From: Oscillospiraceae bacterium
GTDB lineage: Bacteria > Bacillota > Clostridia > Oscillospirales > Ruminococcaceae
Direction of reading: 5' to 3'
NCBI GenBank assembly: GCA_016298065.1
Contig: JAEDDN010000001.1
Span: 124,001 to 188,000, forward strand
DNA: 64,000 nucleotides
Part shown: positions 55,382 through 62,439 of the stretch, piece after piece
How the letters are laid out: every line of letters begins with the position of its first letter
How positions within the stretch are numbered: position 1 is the stretch's first letter
The notes under the pieces: model-generated
What the model saw: the letters and a program-made list of their open reading frames with translations, nothing else
Databases searched by the model: none
Told to the model about the DNA's origin: nothing
Program-made: the position numbers and the translations under genes

Positions 55382-56254
55382 ATGTCAATTTTAGAAGCGT
55401 TTATTCAGGCGGTAATTCAGGGGCTTACCGAGTTTTTGCCTGTTTCCAGTTCGGGACATTTATCGCTGTTTCAGCACTTTACGGGGCTTAGCGGAGAAAG
55501 CGGTATAATGTTTTCGATTATTTTACATATCGGTACTTTGGTTGCCGTTGTCGGCGCATTTTATAAGCTTATTTGGGCTTTGATAAAAGAATTTTTTGTT
55601 ATGCTAAAGGATATTTTTACAGGTAAATTCTCCTTTAAGAATATGAATCCCGAAAGAAATATGATTATAATGATAATCGTAGCACTTTTGCCTTTGGTAG
55701 TATTTTATCTTTTGCTGGGCGACGTTTATAAGGCTGTAGCCTCCGATAATGACATTATAGTTGAGGGCTGTTGCTTTTTGATTACCGCTTTGCTTTTGTT
55801 TGTTGCCGACAGACGTTTAAACGGCAAAAAAACAAAGGGCGATATTACCGCAAAGGACGCTTTAATTATCGGTACCTTGCAGGGTATAGCTCCGCTTCCG
55901 GGCGTATCACGTTCAGGTTCTACCATTTCCGCAGGACTTATGCGTGGACTTGACAAGGCTACAGCCGTTGCGTTTTCCTTTATTTTAGGTATACCTGCTA
56001 TTCTCGGCGGAAGCGTTATGGAACTAAAGGAAGTTACTCCTGCCGATTTAAACCTCTCTATACCTGTAATAATTGTGGGCCTTGTGGTGTCTGCCGTAGT
56101 CGGCTTTTTATCAATAAAAATGGTTCAGTGGCTTTTAAATTCCGATAAGTTTAAGATTTTTATGATATACACTTTTATTTTAGGCGTAGTTGTGCTTACA
56201 GTAGGAATTATAGAGCTTGTTTCGGGTCAAAGCATAGTAACTCTTCTATTTTAG
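55382..56254 (+). CDS. uppP: Undecaprenyl-diphosphatase UppP (BacA family)
   Basis: UppP dephosphorylates undecaprenyl diphosphate after peptidoglycan and other sugar polymers are transferred, and confers bacitracin tolerance when abundant. The 290-residue membrane protein has the two family motifs QGLTEFLPVSSSGHLSLFQH near the N terminus and LPGVSRSGSTISAGLMRG in the middle. GGAGG precedes the ATG. A PAP2-type phosphatase that could share its role is encoded 570 bases downstream. Confidence 0.96.
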   Translation: MSILEAFIQAVIQGLTEFLPVSSSGHLSLFQHFTGLSGESGIMFSIILHIGTLVAVVGAFYKLIWALIKEFFVMLKDIFTGKFSFKNMNPERNMIIMIIVALLPLVVFYLLLGDVYKAVASDNDIIVEGCCFLITALLLFVADRRLNGKKTKGDITAKDALIIGTLQGIAPLPGVSRSGSTISAGLMRGLDKATAVAFSFILGIPAILGGSVMELKEVTPADLNLSIPVIIVGLVVSAVVGFLSIKMVQWLLNSDKFKIFMIYTFILGVVVLTVGIIELVSGQSIVTLLF

Positions 56255-56286
56255 ATAAAACATAAGCTTTCGAAAGGAATTTTAAA

Positions 56287-56811
56287 ATGGACGGACTTAT
56301 ACATATTTATTGCGGTGACGGCAAGGGCAAGACTACTGCGGCAGTAGGCTTGGGCGTAAGAGCTGCGGGTTGCGGAATGAAGGTTTTAATGCTGCAGTTT
56401 CTTAAAAACCCAATATCAAGCGAGTTTATTGCATTAAAAAATATCCCTGAAATAACGGTGGTAAACTGTAATTTAAACTCTAAATTTACCTTCCAGATGA
56501 ATAAAGATGAGCTCAAGGCACTTTGTAAAGCAAATAATGAAATGCTAAATGACGCAATAAAAAGTATAGATGACGGTAAGTACGATATGCTTATTCTTGA
56601 CGAGGTGCTTGACGCTTATAATATTGAGGTAATTGATAAAAATGCCCTTGAGGAATTTATAAAAAATAAGCCGAAAAGCTTAGAGCTTGTTTTAACAGGT
56701 CGCAATCCGTCCGAAACTATGAAAGAGTGCGCCGATTATATCTCTTTTATAGAAAAGAAAAAGCACCCGTTTGACAAAGGAATATCGGCAAGAAAAGGCA
56801 TCGAGCTTTAA
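56287..56811 (+). CDS. cobO: Cob(I)yrinic acid a,c-diamide adenosyltransferase (CobO/BtuR family)
   Basis: CobO attaches the adenosyl group to cob(I)alamin or its precursors using ATP. The 174-residue protein starts MDGLIHIYCGDGKGKTTAAV, the P-loop of the family, and has YDMLILDEVLDAYN and ELVLTGRNPSETM. No other cobalamin genes are adjacent, so it may act in salvage of imported corrinoids. It lies 32 bases after uppP and 15 before the PAP2 gene. Confidence 0.9.
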   Translation: MDGLIHIYCGDGKGKTTAAVGLGVRAAGCGMKVLMLQFLKNPISSEFIALKNIPEITVVNCNLNSKFTFQMNKDELKALCKANNEMLNDAIKSIDDGKYDMLILDEVLDAYNIEVIDKNALEEFIKNKPKSLELVLTGRNPSETMKECADYISFIEKKKHPFDKGISARKGIEL

Positions 56812-56826
56812 ACGGAGGAAACAAAA

Positions 56827-57318
56827 GTGTCAGACAATATGTTTGATAAAATAATAAGTGCTTTTCCAATTAACACTAAAAGGCGAAAGCTTATTATAAT
56901 TATAGCCGAATATATGCCTTTAGCGGTGTTTGCGGTATATGTAGCAGTGGCTTTATTTTTAATGTTTACAAAGGATACTCTGCTTTTAAGATTTATTATT
57001 ATACCCTTGGCAGTGCTTATTTTTAATACCGTATTACGTCAAATCGTAAACAGAAAAAGACCTTTTGAAAAATATAACTTTACGCCCTTAATAGATAAAA
57101 AAGGCGGTAAATCTTTTCCCAGTAACCATACTGCCAGCGCATTTGTTATAGCCTTAGCTTGTATGCAGGTGAATATGTTACTTGGGATTATAATGCTTAT
57201 TGTTGCCGTTATAATAGCCACCTCAAGACTTTTGGTCGGCGTTCACTATATAAGCGACGTTTTTTTAGCGGCTTTAATAGGCATAATCGGCGGAATAATA
57301 GGTTTTATAATAATATAA
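56827..57318 (+). CDS. PAP2-superfamily phosphatase
   Basis: This 163-residue membrane protein has five or six helices and the three PAP2 motifs: RQIVNRKRPFEKY (Kx6RP), FPSNHTASAF (PSGH-type) and ATSRLLVGVHYISDVF (SRx5Hx3D). Such enzymes act on undecaprenyl diphosphate or phosphatidylglycerophosphate. The location near uppP favours the first. It starts at a GTG after ACGGAGG. A PgpB-like or acid-phosphatase role remains possible. Confidence 0.88.
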   Translation: MSDNMFDKIISAFPINTKRRKLIIIIAEYMPLAVFAVYVAVALFLMFTKDTLLLRFIIIPLAVLIFNTVLRQIVNRKRPFEKYNFTPLIDKKGGKSFPSNHTASAFVIALACMQVNMLLGIIMLIVAVIIATSRLLVGVHYISDVFLAALIGIIGGIIGFIII

Positions 57319-57332
57319 ATATAAAAAAATTC

Positions 57333-57361
57333 TTGCATTTATATTTATAATGTTGTATAAT
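57333..57361 (+). promoter_or_regulatory. Promoter for tRNA-Gln
   Basis: TTGCAT, 17-base spacer, TATAAT, 18 bases before the tRNA. Confidence 0.8.
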
Positions 57362-57379
57362 ATATTTCGTTAAATATAT

Positions 57380-57455
57380 TGGGCTATGGCCAAGTGGTAA
57401 GGCGATAGATTCTGACTCTATTATTCCGAAGGTTCGAATCCTTCTAGCCCAGCCA
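57380..57455 (+). tRNA. tRNA-Gln (anticodon CTG)
   Basis: Acceptor stem TGGGCTA / TAGCCCA, discriminator G and encoded CCA. The D arm contains AAGTGGTAAGG, the T loop is GGTTCGAATCC and the anticodon loop is TTCTGAC between ATAGA and TCTAT, giving CUG for CAG glutamine codons. It is 76 bases long including CCA. Confidence 0.97.
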
Positions 57456-57456
57456 A

Positions 57457-57489
57457 AAATCCTGTGAATTTTATTTACAGGATTTTTAA
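57457..57489 (+). terminator. Terminator after tRNA-Gln
   Basis: AAAAATCCTGT / ACAGGATTTTT with a loop of about ten bases. Confidence 0.8.
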
Positions 57490-57491
57490 TT

Positions 57492-57600
57492 TTCGGTCGG
57501 TTATCTTTGGCGGTTAATGATAATCACCGAATACAAATTGCCCCAAAAGGCAAAATAATAAGCGGTGCATCTTTTTTGGAGCACCAGCAAGGAGAAATTA
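57492..57600 (+). ncRNA. Structured leader of the ECF S-component gene (candidate riboswitch, class unknown)
   Basis: Three hairpins lie in a row: TTCGGT-C-GGTTATC with GATAATC-ACCGAA (57492-57531, 13 bp); TTGCC with GGCAA (57538-57553, loop CCAAAA); GGTGC with GCACC (57564-57585, loop containing TTTTGG). Loop 2 CCAAAA and loop 3 TTTTGG are perfectly complementary and could kiss. Loop 1 also has TTTGG. The AAGGAG ribosome site begins four bases after hairpin 3. Confidence 0.45.
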
Positions 57601-57602
57601 TT

Positions 57603-58205
57603 ATGGGAAATCAAAGTTCAAAAACAAAATTCGACACAGGTAAGATTACAGGTCTCGCATTACTTACCGCTATTGTCGTAGTACTTCAGGTATTAGCAGT
57701 ACTCATAAGACCGTCAGGCGTATTTAACATTTCACTTGTTTTGGCACCGATAATTATAGGAGCAGCTCTTTACGGCTATAAAGCAGGAGCTTGGCTCGGC
57801 TTGGTATTCGGTGTTGTTGTACTTATAACCGATGCAAATGCATTTTTGATGATAAGTGTTCCGGGCACTATTATAACGGTTCTTTTAAAAGGCATACTCG
57901 CAGGCTTGGCTGCAGGCGCAGTTTATAAGCTTTTGGAAAAGGTAAACAATTTATTTGCCGTTATAGTTGCAGGTATAGTGTGCCCTGTAGTAAATACAGG
58001 TATTTTCCTTCTCGGCTGTTTAGTATTCTTTATGGATACAATAAACACTTGGGCACAGGCAAGCGGATTTGAAAACGCAGGAGCTTATATGATTTTAGGC
58101 CTTGTAGGAGTAAATTTCCTCATTGAACTTGCCGTAAACCTTGTATTGAGCTCGGTAATAGTAAGAATAATACAAGTTGCCAAGTCTAATAAAAAACTTA
58201 GTTAA
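57603..58205 (+). CDS. ECF transporter S component, substrate unknown
   Basis: The 200-residue protein has about six hydrophobic segments (ITGLALLTAIVVVLQVLAV, ISLVLAPIIIGAALYGYKAG, AWLGLVFGVVVLITDANAF, and others) and the general layout of ECF substrate-binding subunits. These pair with a shared EcfT/EcfA module to import vitamins. The N terminus is short and hydrophilic. No biosynthetic neighbours reveal the substrate. The unusual leader RNA may be the best clue. The ATG follows AAGGAG. A longer upstream frame runs through the leader and is rejected. Confidence 0.8.
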   Translation: MGNQSSKTKFDTGKITGLALLTAIVVVLQVLAVLIRPSGVFNISLVLAPIIIGAALYGYKAGAWLGLVFGVVVLITDANAFLMISVPGTIITVLLKGILAGLAAGAVYKLLEKVNNLFAVIVAGIVCPVVNTGIFLLGCLVFFMDTINTWAQASGFENAGAYMILGLVGVNFLIELAVNLVLSSVIVRIIQVAKSNKKLS

Positions 58206-58273
58206 GAATAAAAATTATAATAGATTAAAAGTAAATACGCTATAAAAAAGCTAAAAAGGTATATTTACATTAT

Positions 58274-58299
58274 CCTTCTCAATATATTGATTGAGGAGG
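58274..58299 (+). promoter_or_regulatory. Hairpin covering the tspO ribosome site
   Basis: CCTTCTCAA (58274-58282) pairs with TTGAGGAGG (58291-58299), nine base pairs with one G-U, across an 8-base loop. The GGAGG ribosome site is entirely within the stem, ten bases before the ATG. Confidence 0.55.
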
Positions 58300-58306
58300 G
58301 GATTAT

Positions 58307-58786
58307 ATGAAAAAAACATTATTTAAACCGTATATTATTTCGGTTTTGTTGGCTTTGTTGGTTGGAATTTTAGCCGCACTGCTTTCGGGTAACATATCGG
58401 ATGCTTTTAATACGCTTGTAAAACCGCCTTTATCACCGCCGTCTGTTTTGTTTCCGATAGTTTGGAGTATTTTGTATATACTTATGGGTATAAGCTCTGC
58501 AAGAATTTTTACGGCCATATCGGCAAATGGTAATGATAAATCAGAAGCGTTAAAAATATATCTGATACAGCTTTTTGTAAATTTCTTATGGCCGATAATA
58601 TTTTTTAGATTTGGTTTTAGATTTATAGCTTTTTTGTGGATTGTACTGCTTGTCATATTGATAGCAGATATGATTGCGAGATTTTATAAAGTTTCTAAAA
58701 AAGCGGCGTATTTACAGATACCGTATTTCGTATGGAGTATTTTTGCTACATATCTTAATATCGGGTTTTACATATTAAACAGATAA
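58307..58786 (+). CDS. tspO: TspO/MBR family protein
   Basis: The 159-residue membrane protein has five helices and TspO signatures: VKPPLSPPSVLFPIVWSILY and the C-terminal YFVWSIFATYLNIGFYILN. It also has fewer tryptophans than most family members. TspO proteins bind porphyrins and other tetrapyrroles and affect stress responses. The bacterial role is debated. It is monocistronic and its ribosome site can be hidden in a hairpin. Confidence 0.92.
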   Translation: MKKTLFKPYIISVLLALLVGILAALLSGNISDAFNTLVKPPLSPPSVLFPIVWSILYILMGISSARIFTAISANGNDKSEALKIYLIQLFVNFLWPIIFFRFGFRFIAFLWIVLLVILIADMIARFYKVSKKAAYLQIPYFVWSIFATYLNIGFYILNR

Positions 58787-58820
58787 AAACAGTTGTTATT
58801 AAACAACTGTTTTTAATTTA
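58786..58820 (+). terminator. Terminator after tspO
   Basis: AAAAACAGTTGTT / AACAACTGTTTTT with a short loop of AT bases and a T run. Confidence 0.85.
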
Positions 58821-58950
58821 AACTGTATTTATGAAAATAAAGCGGAAAAATAAGCATATACGAGATTTTTTGCAAAAAAGTATTAACAAAACAAGATTAT
58901 TGTGATAAAATATAATTTGTGAATTTGTGTAAAATGAGGACTTGAAGATT

Positions 58951-59616
58951 TTGAATTTTAAACGAATTTCTGTTATAACAGGTCATTACGGCTCAGGTAA
59001 AACCAATACGGCGGTTAATTTAGCGCTTAAAATGGCAAGTGAAGGTAAAAAGGTAACGATAGTTGACCTTGATATTGTAAACCCGTATTTTCGTACTGCG
59101 GATTTTAAGGAACTTTTCGAGGGTAACAATATAAACGCAGTTTTACCGCAGTTTGCAAATACAAATTTAGATATACCCTGTTTACCCGGTACAATAAATA
59201 CTGTTTTTGACCAAAAAGACAGCTTTGTTATAATCGACGTCGGAGGAGACGACGCAGGTGCTATTGCCTTGGGGCGCTTTGCAAAACAAATCGTAAATGA
59301 CGACTACGATTTTTTCTATGTGGTAAATTCGTACCGCTATCTTACCGCTACCCCTGAGGAAGCCTTAGCGTCGCTTCGTGATATTGAAGCCGCTGCTCGA
59401 ATTAAAGCTACGGGGATAATAAATAACTCAAACTTAGGTAATCAGACCGATATAGAGATTATAAAAAGCTCGCTTGAGTTTGCTGAAAATTTCTCGGATA
59501 TATCGGGCTTACCTATAAAGCTTACCTGTGTTAACAAAAAATATATTGACAAAATATCTGTAAATGCAGGCGAAATTTTGCCCGTTGATATTTTTGTAAA
59601 AACCGTTTGGGAATAA
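58951..59616 (+). CDS. MinD/ParA-like P-loop ATPase preceding the oxidoreductase operon
   Basis: The 221-residue protein has the deviant Walker A SVITGHYGSGKTNTAVNLA, the conserved VDLDIVNPYFRTADF (SIMIBI switch I region) and VIIDVGGDDAGAIALGR. It is a MinD/CobQ/ArsA-type ATPase but has no DNA-partition partner. I place the start at TTG (58951), ten bases after GAGGA. A TTG at 58942 almost touches that site. It is 56 bases before the ferredoxin subunit. A similar neighbour is, as far as I recall, frequent beside these operons in Clostridia, suggesting a role in cofactor insertion or assembly. That is inference. Confidence 0.7.
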   Translation: MNFKRISVITGHYGSGKTNTAVNLALKMASEGKKVTIVDLDIVNPYFRTADFKELFEGNNINAVLPQFANTNLDIPCLPGTINTVFDQKDSFVIIDVGGDDAGAIALGRFAKQIVNDDYDFFYVVNSYRYLTATPEEALASLRDIEAAARIKATGIINNSNLGNQTDIEIIKSSLEFAENFSDISGLPIKLTCVNKKYIDKISVNAGEILPVDIFVKTVWE

Positions 59617-59672
59617 TTTGCTTAAAAAAAGCAATTATATATTATTACTTTTTAAGGAAAGGGATAATTGTT

Positions 59673-59876
59673 ATGGCAAAGATTACTATTAAATCTGACA
59701 AATGTAAGGGCTGCGGTCTTTGTACTGCCGTATGTCCTAAAAAAATTCTGAAAATCGGCGACAAGCTAAATGTTAAGGGATATTTACCTGTTGATATTAC
59801 CGATATGGATCAATGTATAGGTTGCGCTATGTGTGCTACTATGTGTCCCGATTGCATAATTACAGTAGAAAGGTAG
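59673..59876 (+). CDS. korD: 2-oxoacid:ferredoxin oxidoreductase delta (ferredoxin) subunit
   Basis: A 67-residue 2[4Fe-4S] protein with CKGCGLCTAVCPKK and CIGCAMCATMCPDC. It passes electrons from the catalytic subunits to external ferredoxin. The ATG has GGAAAGGG upstream. The first gene of a delta-alpha-beta-gamma cluster, it ends 11 bases before the alpha subunit. The frame-open upstream part lies in the gap after the ATPase gene and is rejected. Confidence 0.93.
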   Translation: MAKITIKSDKCKGCGLCTAVCPKKILKIGDKLNVKGYLPVDITDMDQCIGCAMCATMCPDCIITVER

Positions 59877-59887
59877 AGGAAAAAGTT

Positions 59888-60946
59888 ATGGCAGAAAAAT
59901 TTTTGATGAAGGGTAACGAAGCTTTAGGCGAGGCCGCTATCAGAAGCGGATGTAAGCATTTCTTCGGCTATCCTATAACTCCTCAGACAGAGCTTTCCGC
60001 TTATATGGCAAAGCAAATGCCTAAAATAAACGGAACCTTCTTACAGGCAGAATCCGAAATTGCCGCCGCAAATATGGTTTTAGGAGCAGCAAGCGCAGGC
60101 GTAAGAGCGATGACATCTTCATCGTCACCCGGAATAAGCTTAAAGAGCGAAGCAGTTTCTTACATAGCGGGTAGTGACCTGCCGTGTCTTATTGTAAATG
60201 TTATGCGTGGAGGTCCGGGTCTTGGTGGCATTCAGCCTTCACAGGCTGACTACTGGCAGGCTACAAAGGCTTTAGGTCACGGTGACTATCAGCTTTTAGT
60301 ATATGCTCCTGCAAGCGTTCAGGAAATGGTTGACTTGGTTGGCAAAGCGTTTGATACTGCCGATAAATACAGAATGCCTGCAATGATTTTGGCAGATGGT
60401 ATGCTCGGACAAATGATGGAGCCTGTTGCATTTCCGGATAAGATAGAGCCCGAAGATTTACCTAAAAAGGAATGGGCAACCACAGGAACAAAAGGTGAGC
60501 GTGAACACAATATTGTAAACTCGCTTTATTTAAAGCCTGAAATTTTGGAAAAAATGGTTGTTGAACGCTTTAAGAGATATGAAACAGTTAAGCAAAACGA
60601 GGTTATGGTAGAGGAATATCTCACCGAGGACGCAGATATCATCACCGTAGCTTACGGCGCAAGCGCAAGAGTTACAAGAAGCGCTGTAAATATGGCAAGA
60701 GAAAAGGGCATAAAAGTAGGTATGATAAGACCTATTACCTTGTGGCCGTTCCCTGAAAAGACTATATCAGCTACGGCAGATAAGGTTAATAAAATGCTTG
60801 TTGTCGAAATGAGTATGGGTCAAATGGTTGAGGATGTAAAGCTTGCCGTAAACGGAAAATGTGACGTTGAGTTCTATGGCAGAACAGGCGGTATTATTCC
60901 TAAGCCTCGTGAAGTATTTGAACAAATAGAATTATTGGCAAAGTAA
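59888..60946 (+). CDS. korA: 2-oxoacid:ferredoxin oxidoreductase alpha subunit (VorB/KorA type)
   Basis: The 352-residue subunit shows LMKGNEALGEAAIRSGCKHF, YPITPQTELSAYMAKQMP, SSSSPGISLKSEAVSYIAG and MRGGPGLGGIQPSQADYWQA, typical of the VorB/KorA pyrimidine-binding subunit. The enzyme oxidatively decarboxylates a 2-oxoacid (2-oxoisovalerate or 2-oxoglutarate) with CoA, reducing ferredoxin. The family allows no firm choice of substrate. The longer upstream frame overlapping korD is rejected. The ATG follows AGAGGAAAAAG. Confidence 0.92.
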   Translation: MAEKFLMKGNEALGEAAIRSGCKHFFGYPITPQTELSAYMAKQMPKINGTFLQAESEIAAANMVLGAASAGVRAMTSSSSPGISLKSEAVSYIAGSDLPCLIVNVMRGGPGLGGIQPSQADYWQATKALGHGDYQLLVYAPASVQEMVDLVGKAFDTADKYRMPAMILADGMLGQMMEPVAFPDKIEPEDLPKKEWATTGTKGEREHNIVNSLYLKPEILEKMVVERFKRYETVKQNEVMVEEYLTEDADIITVAYGASARVTRSAVNMAREKGIKVGMIRPITLWPFPEKTISATADKVNKMLVVEMSMGQMVEDVKLAVNGKCDVEFYGRTGGIIPKPREVFEQIELLAK

Positions 60947-60974
60947 TTTACTGTTCGGAAAGGGTTTGAATAAA

Positions 60975-61727
60975 ATGGCTATAGTTTTTGAAAAGACAAA
61001 AGGCTTAACCGACGCTGATTTGCACTACTGTCCGGGATGTACACACGGTATTATCCACCGCATAGTTGCAGAAAGCTTGGTAGAGCTTGATATATTGGAA
61101 AAATCGGTTATAATTTGTCCTGTAGGATGTTCGGTTATGGCATACGACTACTTTACCTGTGACGCTATCGAAGCACCTCACGGTCGTGCTCCTGCAGTTG
61201 CTACAGGCGTTAAGCGTGCATTACCCGATAACTTTGTATTTACATATCAGGGCGACGGCGACCTTGCCGCTATCGGTACTGCAGAAACCGTACACGCCGC
61301 AACAAGAGGCGAGAATATAACTGTTATTTTCGTAAACAACACAATTTACGGTATGACAGGTGGTCAGATGGCACCGACAAGCTTGCCGGGTCAGGTAACA
61401 CAGACAACTCCTTACGGAAGAAATCCGAAGGAAGCAGGCTACCCTGTAAAAGTATGCGAAATGCTTTCAACACTTGACGGCGTTGCATTTGCACAAAGAG
61501 TTTCGGTAGATACTCCTAAAAATATAAATGAAGCTAAAAAGGCTATCAAAAAAGCTTTTAAAGCTCAGCTTGATAAAAAAGGCTTCTCAATTATCGAAGT
61601 TTTGTCAACCTGTCCTACCAACTGGGGTATGACTCCGATTGACGCTTTAGAGCGTTTGAGAACCGAAATGATGCCTTATTATCCGCTTGGCGTATATAAA
61701 GACAGAACAGAGGAGGGCGTATTCTAA
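60975..61727 (+). CDS. korB: 2-oxoacid:ferredoxin oxidoreductase beta subunit (TPP-binding)
   Basis: The 250-residue subunit binds thiamine pyrophosphate: HYCPGCTHGIIHRIVAESL, the GHGRAPAVATGVKRA-like region, YQGDGDLAAIGTAETVHAA (metal-TPP motif) and INYGMTGGQM-like NNTIYGMTGGQMAPTS. The ATG at 60975 is preferred over a TTG three codons upstream because AAAGG lies about 12 bases before it. Its stop overlaps the gamma subunit ATG. Dependence on TPP links it to the thiT/TPP riboswitch at 22-23 kb. Confidence 0.93.
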   Translation: MAIVFEKTKGLTDADLHYCPGCTHGIIHRIVAESLVELDILEKSVIICPVGCSVMAYDYFTCDAIEAPHGRAPAVATGVKRALPDNFVFTYQGDGDLAAIGTAETVHAATRGENITVIFVNNTIYGMTGGQMAPTSLPGQVTQTTPYGRNPKEAGYPVKVCEMLSTLDGVAFAQRVSVDTPKNINEAKKAIKKAFKAQLDKKGFSIIEVLSTCPTNWGMTPIDALERLRTEMMPYYPLGVYKDRTEEGVF

Positions 61728-62260
61728 TGAGCATGGATATTATTATTGCAGGCTTCGGCGGACAGGGTATACTGTTTGCAGGAAAGATGATTGCATATTG
61801 CGGTATGTTAGAAGAAAAATACGTTTCGTGGTTACCTTCTTACGGACCTGAAATGCGTGGCGGTACAGCAAGCTGTTCTGTTTGCGTTGACGAAAAAAAT
61901 CCTATCGGATGTCCTATGGTATCTGAGCCTAAGCTTTTAATGGCTATGAATTTACCGTCCTTCAATAAGTACATAAACGACGTTGCCGCTGACGGTTACG
62001 TTGTATATGACAGCGCACTTATAAATGCAGAGGTTGAGCGCAAGGATTTAAAGGTATATGCTATTCCGGCTACAAATATGGCTATGGAAAACGGCTTAAA
62101 GGGCTTAGCTAACATTATACTTTTAGGTCAGGCTATAAAGGCAGCGGGCTTTACAACACTTGACAGTATGATTGACGCTATAACTAAATCAATACCTGCT
62201 AAAAAAGCACATTTATTAGAGCCGAATATTAAGGCTTTAAAGATGGGATATGAATATTAA
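61727..62260 (+). CDS. korC: 2-oxoacid:ferredoxin oxidoreductase gamma subunit
   Basis: The 177-residue subunit has IIAGFGGQGILFAGKMIAY, YVSWLPSYGPEMRGGTASC and LLGQAIKAAGF, all typical of the gamma domain that completes the CoA-binding catalytic unit. The ATG shares a base with the korB stop (TAATG). A second ATG two codons later is also possible. It is the last gene of the operon. Confidence 0.93.
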   Translation: MSMDIIIAGFGGQGILFAGKMIAYCGMLEEKYVSWLPSYGPEMRGGTASCSVCVDEKNPIGCPMVSEPKLLMAMNLPSFNKYINDVAADGYVVYDSALINAEVERKDLKVYAIPATNMAMENGLKGLANIILLGQAIKAAGFTTLDSMIDAITKSIPAKKAHLLEPNIKALKMGYEY

Positions 62261-62270
62261 AAAGTAATTT

Positions 62271-62308
62271 AAGCCTACGGTAATTTATTTTTGGTTTGCC
62301 GTAGGCTT
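62271..62308 (+). terminator. Terminator of the oxidoreductase operon
   Basis: AAGCCTACGG / CCGTAGGCTT, a 10-bp stem with an 18-base loop, followed by an AT-rich tail. Confidence 0.75.
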
Positions 62309-62362
62309 AATAATTTGCACACTTTAGACAAATTATAGGTTTTGCCGTTAAGATATGTTTAC

Positions 62363-62391
62363 TTGCAAAAGGTGCGTTTTAGTGGTAAAAT
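62363..62391 (+). promoter_or_regulatory. glnN promoter
   Basis: TTGCAA, 17-base spacer and TAAAAT, 48 bases before the start codon. Confidence 0.75.
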
Positions 62392-62439
62392 AATTAAGAT
62401 AATTAAATACTTAAAAAAGCTTTTAAAGGAGTACGGTTT

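Noticed and set aside
57507-57602. Upstream coding extension of the ECF S-component gene
   Set aside because: It runs through three strong hairpins and lacks a ribosome site. AAGGAG directly precedes the ATG at 57603.
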